A DNA stretch of 64,000 bases from Aeromonas sobria (GTDB lineage: Bacteria > Pseudomonadota > Gammaproteobacteria > Enterobacterales > Aeromonadaceae). The DNA lies in assembly GCF_000820145.1 (NCBI RefSeq), contig NZ_CDBW01000036.1, forward strand, positions 27,660 through 91,659. Direction: 5' to 3'. Shown here piece after piece: positions 60,473-64,000 of the stretch. The position numbers and the translations under genes are program-made. The stretch's first letter is position 1. Each line of letters starts with the position of its first letter. The notes beneath the pieces are model-generated. The model was not told the DNA's origin, made no database searches, and worked only from the letters and a program-made list of their open reading frames with translations.

Positions 60473-62296
60473 ATGTCCAAGACATTACTGGTGGCGGCTG
60501 CCCTGTTGCCGACGACGGCGTTTGCCCAAACCACCATCCCCATCAATCCAACTCTGGTGATCACCGCCAATCGCGTGGAACAACCGGTCAGCTCGGTGCT
60601 GGCTCCCGTGGTAGTGATTGATCGCGCCGAGATTGAAGCCCGCCAGATAGACAATTTGCCGGATCTGCTAAAAACCCTGCCGGGTGTCCAGGTTACAACG
60701 CTGGGTGGGAGAGGTCATCAAAGCAGCCTTTACATCAGGGGGGCCAAAAGCAAGCACTCCCTGCTGCTGGTAAATGGCCGCCCGGTCCCCACTCTGGTAA
60801 CCGGTAGTAATGACCTTAGCCAGATTCCGCTAGGCAATATCGAGCGTGTTGAATATATCCGCGGGCCTCGAGCCGCCATCTATGGCTCTGACGCCATCAG
60901 TGGTGTTATCAACCTCATCACCAAAACGTCGGCAAAAAATGGCAACGAGACTCATGTTAAAGGTGGGGTTGGATCACATGGTTATGGGCTTGGGGAGCTG
61001 AGAACCGTGCAGGCACTCGGCCAGCAGACCGATATGAATATGATGATCGGCTATGAGCGTACCGATGGTTACGACGTTCGGGCACAAGATGGCTGGACGT
61101 CGCTGCAGCCAGATCGCGATGGCTTTGCCGGTTTGAACGGTCAGGTTGGCCTGAACCACAGCTTTAGTGATGCCTGGAGCGCTGATTTTAACGCTCAGGG
61201 TTTTAATAACATCACCGAGAGTGACGGTGACTATAGCGATATGAATCGGAATCAGGCTGCCCAGCTTGATGGCGGAGTGCTGTTCAAAAGCGATAATATC
61301 TCTAGTCGCCTGGAAGCTAGCTATGGCGAAAACAAGCTAAAAACTTGGCTTGATAACAAGGGTGAAGCTAGCGGCGAGCCGATTCACACTGGCTTGACGC
61401 GCCTCTCTTGGGTCAATAACTGGAACCTAATTAAAGGGGCAAATATCACGGGGGGGGCCGACTGGCAGCGGGAACAGCTGAAGTCTGATTCCCGTTCGAG
61501 TGGTCAATCATTTACTGCGCCTGACCGTGATAATACAGGGCTTTTTATGGTAGGTAGTTATGGCTGGAATCCGTTCCTGTTTGAGCTTTCCGGCAGGACC
61601 GATGACAACGAGCAGTACGGTCGCCACAACACCTGGTCTGCAGCCAGCGGTTTGGATGTCGATGAGAATCATCATCTGCGACTGAGCTATGGAACTGCGT
61701 TCAAAGCCCCGACCTTTATGGATCTTTACTCTCCATACTCCCCTAAAAGCGATTATCTCAAGCCAGAAGAGAGCAAGAATATTGAGCTGGGCTTATCCGG
61801 CCGCTATAGCGCCTGGGATTGGTCAACGAATCTTTATCGCAACGACATCAATGAAATGATTGATTACGGTCCTGACTATCGCCCTTACAACATCGGAGAG
61901 GTGCGACTGGAAGGTGCTGAGCTGGCCATTGGATTGGACACCGGGCCGTTCCACCACAAGGTGAGTTACGATTACACCCGAGCCCAGGATAGAAGCAAGC
62001 AAGATCGCCAGTTGGACCGGGTGGCCAAGCATAAAGGCAGCTTGATTACTGAAATCAGTCTTGGCTCCGTTCTGTGGTCTGGCGAGATCCTTTATACCGG
62101 GGAACGGACCGATCTGGGGGCAACTAAACAGTTACCTTCTTATACCGTGTTCAATCTGGCTGCGACCTATCCGGCGACCAACGCCCTGACCCTCGGGGGG
62201 CGAATCGACAACCTCTTCGATCGTAACTATGAGGGGGCGTATGGCTACGCTGCGCCAGGAGCCGAAGCCAAGGTGACCGCAGACTATCGTTTTTAA
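60473..62296 (+). CDS. btuB: TonB-dependent vitamin B12 outer-membrane receptor BtuB
   Basis: 607 residues. Signal peptide (MSKTLLVAAALLPTTAFA), TonB-box region (PTLVITANRVEQP), plug domain (LPDLLKTLPGVQV, SLYIRGAKSKHSLLLVNGRP, GNIERVEYIRGPRAAIYGSDAISGVINLIT) and a 22-strand barrel ending in the C-terminal phenylalanine (KVTADYRF). It imports cobalamin across the outer membrane using TonB energy. The third-position base use in the barrel looks more AT-rich than in the neighbours. Confidence 0.97.
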   Translation: MSKTLLVAAALLPTTAFAQTTIPINPTLVITANRVEQPVSSVLAPVVVIDRAEIEARQIDNLPDLLKTLPGVQVTTLGGRGHQSSLYIRGAKSKHSLLLVNGRPVPTLVTGSNDLSQIPLGNIERVEYIRGPRAAIYGSDAISGVINLITKTSAKNGNETHVKGGVGSHGYGLGELRTVQALGQQTDMNMMIGYERTDGYDVRAQDGWTSLQPDRDGFAGLNGQVGLNHSFSDAWSADFNAQGFNNITESDGDYSDMNRNQAAQLDGGVLFKSDNISSRLEASYGENKLKTWLDNKGEASGEPIHTGLTRLSWVNNWNLIKGANITGGADWQREQLKSDSRSSGQSFTAPDRDNTGLFMVGSYGWNPFLFELSGRTDDNEQYGRHNTWSAASGLDVDENHHLRLSYGTAFKAPTFMDLYSPYSPKSDYLKPEESKNIELGLSGRYSAWDWSTNLYRNDINEMIDYGPDYRPYNIGEVRLEGAELAIGLDTGPFHHKVSYDYTRAQDRSKQDRQLDRVAKHKGSLITEISLGSVLWSGEILYTGERTDLGATKQLPSYTVFNLAATYPATNALTLGGRIDNLFDRNYEGAYGYAAPGAEAKVTADYRF

Positions 62297-62330
62297 GGTT
62301 AAGCGCGCTGTCGTTTTCAGGCGAAAACCG

Positions 62331-62357
62331 AGGCCCTGCTATATGCGGGGCCTTTTC
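62331..62357 (+). terminator. Terminator after btuB
   Basis: AGGCCCTGC (62331-62339) with GCGGGGCCT (62345-62353), one G-U pair, loop TATAT, tail TTTTCT. Confidence 0.8.
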
Positions 62358-62410
62358 TATTGGGCACAGGCGGGAGTATGATCGCCGCCTTGCACCAAAG
62401 GGGAGGTCAA

Positions 62411-63214
62411 GTGGCCAATATTCTCGTGTTTGATTCCGGTATGGGTGGCTTGACCATCTATCGCGAGATCCGCCGCGCGCTGCCGGCACACCACTATTTC
62501 TACTGTTTCGATAACGCCAACTTCCCCTATGGTGAGCTAAGCGAACCGGCCCTGATTGCCGCTTGTTCCCGATTGGTCACTACCATGGTGTCCCGTCATC
62601 ATATTGATCTGGTGGTCATTGCCTGCAATACCGCTAGCACTATCTGCCTGCCAGCACTGCGCGCGGCACTGGATATTCCGGTGGTGGGAGTGGTGCCCGC
62701 CATCAAACCGGCCGCGGCCCAGACCCGCAATGGCTGTATCGGTCTGTTGGCCACGCCGGGTACGGTGAGCCGGCATTATACCCATGAGTTGATAGCCCAG
62801 TTTGCACCGGGCAAGCGGGTTTTGCTTAAAGGCACCACCGAGTTGGTAATAGAAGCAGAACACAAGCTGGCGGGGTTGCCGGTCAATATGGCGCTGCTGC
62901 AAGAAGTGTTGGCGGACTGGCTGGAAGGGGAAAGCGTGCCGGATACGCTGGTGTTGGGGTGTACCCATTTCCCACTACTAAATGAAGAGATACAGCAACT
63001 GATGCCGCAGTGTCAGTTGATTGACTCGGGCAGTGCTGTTGCCAAACGGGTGGCCTGGTTGCTGAGCAATGGCGGGCATGCCGCCGTGCAGCCAGTATAT
63101 ATAGAAGAGGTGATTGCCAGGGCTTACTGTACCCGGCTGGATGGGGAGGCCAAAAAACTGACAGCCCCCTTGCAAGCATGGGGGCTGTCATCACTGGAAG
63201 AGGTGAGGTTCTGA
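62411..63214 (+). CDS. murI: Glutamate racemase
   Basis: 267 residues. It makes D-glutamate for peptidoglycan. Catalytic cysteines are in VIACNTAST and LGCTHFP; the N-terminal ILVFDSGMGGLTIY is conserved. GTG 62411 is chosen: GGGAGG lies upstream and the frame matches the family start; the ATG at 62360 overlaps the terminator region. It follows btuB as in E. coli. Confidence 0.96.
   Translation: MANILVFDSGMGGLTIYREIRRALPAHHYFYCFDNANFPYGELSEPALIAACSRLVTTMVSRHHIDLVVIACNTASTICLPALRAALDIPVVGVVPAIKPAAAQTRNGCIGLLATPGTVSRHYTHELIAQFAPGKRVLLKGTTELVIEAEHKLAGLPVNMALLQEVLADWLEGESVPDTLVLGCTHFPLLNEEIQQLMPQCQLIDSGSAVAKRVAWLLSNGGHAAVQPVYIEEVIARAYCTRLDGEAKKLTAPLQAWGLSSLEEVRF
63153..63190 (-). terminator. Terminator of the RRM gene, located inside the murI coding sequence
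   Basis: TGACAGCCCCC (63159-63169) and GGGGGCTGTCA (63180-63190), an 11-bp stem. On the minus strand it is followed by GTTTTTTGG. It lies 32 bases after the stop of the minus-strand RRM gene and within the last 20 codons of murI. Confidence 0.88.
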
Positions 63215-63221
63215 CGAGCGG

Positions 63222-63713
63222 TTAGACGTCAGCTTCGCTACCTTCCCTTTCCTCTTTATCACGTTTGTCATTCGCTTCACGTACCTTGAGGGTGCGCTGC
63301 TGGTACTCTTTATCATTCAAAGCGGCAATCGCTCTGGCGGCATCGGCGGCGGGCATCTCCACGAAACCGAAACCTCTGCGCTTGCCGGTGGCCTTGTCCT
63401 TCATCAACCGCACGGATATCACTTGGCCCTGTTCGGCAAACAATTCGCGCACCGCAATCTCGTTGGCGCGATAGGGCAGGTTACCTACATATAAGGTGCA
63501 AGTCTCCTGACTGGTGATTGATTCAGCGGCATCAGCCTGGGTTCGCTTCAGGAACAGCGGGACCACAAAACCGCCGATGGCCAGACCTGCAGCAAAAATC
63601 ACTTCTGCTTTTAAAGAGAAGTGCAGGGCTTGGGCTACCAGGTAACCAACCACTGCCAATATCAGAGCAAGGATTGCGGCCTGCATATATACGGGAAACT
63701 TGGATAAATTCAT
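63222..63713 (-). CDS. Membrane-anchored RRM RNA-binding protein
   Basis: 163 residues. Two hydrophobic helices at the N-terminus (AAILALILAVVGYLVAQAL; VIFAAGLAIGGFVVPLFL) are followed by one RRM: RNP2 is LYVGNLPY and RNP1 is RRGFGFVEM. A charged tail (DKRDKEEREGSEADV) ends the protein. It would hold an RNA-binding domain at the inner membrane. The target RNA is unknown. It lies between murI and a probable rRNA promoter. Confidence 0.9.
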   Translation of the reverse strand: MNLSKFPVYMQAAILALILAVVGYLVAQALHFSLKAEVIFAAGLAIGGFVVPLFLKRTQADAAESITSQETCTLYVGNLPYRANEIAVRELFAEQGQVISVRLMKDKATGKRRGFGFVEMPAADAARAIAALNDKEYQQRTLKVREANDKRDKEEREGSEADV

Positions 63714-63929
63714 CTTAAAAGACCTTTTGTAAATGAAAGCAAAAAAGGTGCAACACTATATTCACCTCCATGGTAACCAGCTTTCCTGATTGGCGCTACC
63801 ATGGACCACTCGGGAGAGGTTATCGGCTCCAGTATGGCATTCCAGAGGCCAGTAATGGCGACAAAATGACGCTAAAAAGGGAGTGAAACAGCCAGATTGT
63901 GGATAACATTGTATATATACACTGAATAA

Positions 63930-64000
63930 GCTGTTTCTAATTGAATAATTTGAAGATTTCGTGATTATCTTCAAAAAATCCCTTGTCATCCCGGCGCGGC
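63930..64000 (+). promoter_or_regulatory. Probable rRNA operon P1 promoter, cut by window end
   Basis: A rrn-like -35 TTGTCA (63983-63988) follows an A/T-rich, UP-element-like tract (TTCAAAAAATCCC). In E. coli btuB-murI is directly followed by an rRNA operon (rrnB), whose P1 -35 is also TTGTCA. The -10 would fall beyond the window. The remaining sequence 63714-63930 holds nothing else recognisable. Confidence 0.6.

Noticed and set aside
63762..63989. 75-codon minus-strand frame at the right edge
   Set aside because: Overlaps the AT-rich rRNA-promoter-like region, has no ribosome site or family resemblance.

Overview
The window reads as chromosome of a gamma-proteobacterium, most consistent with Aeromonas. 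It is GC-rich and contains dnaA-dnaN-recF-gyrB, the gene orders gmk-rpoZ-spoT-trmH and btuB-murI, the tRNA order Arg(CCG)-His(GTG)-Leu(CAG)-Pro(TGG), a complete kdpFABCDE operon, and a ypdA-ypdB-yhjX pyruvate module. No insertion sequence, prophage, CRISPR array or integron was seen; this is origin-proximal core chromosome with a few accessory genes. The species call is inference from gene content and protein similarity recalled from memory.

Layout. 1-1950: amino-acid ABC importer on the minus strand, divergent from dnaA. 1951-2262: dnaA upstream region, very rich in GATC. 2263-8334: dnaA, dnaN, recF, gyrB. 8436-15305: GlxA-type regulator, metallo-beta-lactamase-fold hydrolase, two small heat-shock genes, avtA, a small secreted protein, and an AraC regulator divergent from an MFS exporter. 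Four parS-like sites lie between 5.8 and 15.3 kb. 15310-23265: kdpFABC-kdpDE on the minus strand. 23533-31867: gor, a PAS histidine kinase, and a tetR-MFP-RND efflux operon. 32110-32575: four tRNAs. 32760-40028: ricin-type lipoprotein, yigL, pldB, a CatB-like acetyltransferase, trmH, spoT, rpoZ, gmk. 40329-42241: heptosyltransferase-like gene and Kdo kinase. 42312-48720: degenerate GGDEF protein, two EamA transporters, a LysR regulator, trpS with a leader-peptide attenuator, and a Usp protein. 49211-56192: fabV, ftnA, yhiN, ypdA, ypdB, yhjX. 56266-60207: purK, purE, sbtB, sbtA and a LysR/NhaR-like regulator. 60244-63713: cobalamin riboswitch, btuB, murI, and a membrane-anchored RRM protein. 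The last 70 bases look like the start of an rRNA promoter.

Regulation readable from sequence: two ROSE-type RNA thermometers and a sigma-32 promoter ahead of the small heat-shock genes; an array of KdpE half-sites ahead of kdpF; a TrpL-like leader with mutually exclusive hairpins ahead of trpS; a YpdB double site ahead of yhjX; a TetR palindrome inside the efflux promoter; a PurR box ahead of purE; and a B12 riboswitch ahead of btuB.

The most unexpected pattern is a recurrent short tandem duplication at gene starts. Ahead of dnaN, kdpD, fabV and ypdB there is a diverged copy of the adjoining gene boundary, giving a mini-ORF of 15-30 codons. In three of the four cases the mini-ORF begins like the downstream protein and stops across its start codon. 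I know of no description of this as a class.
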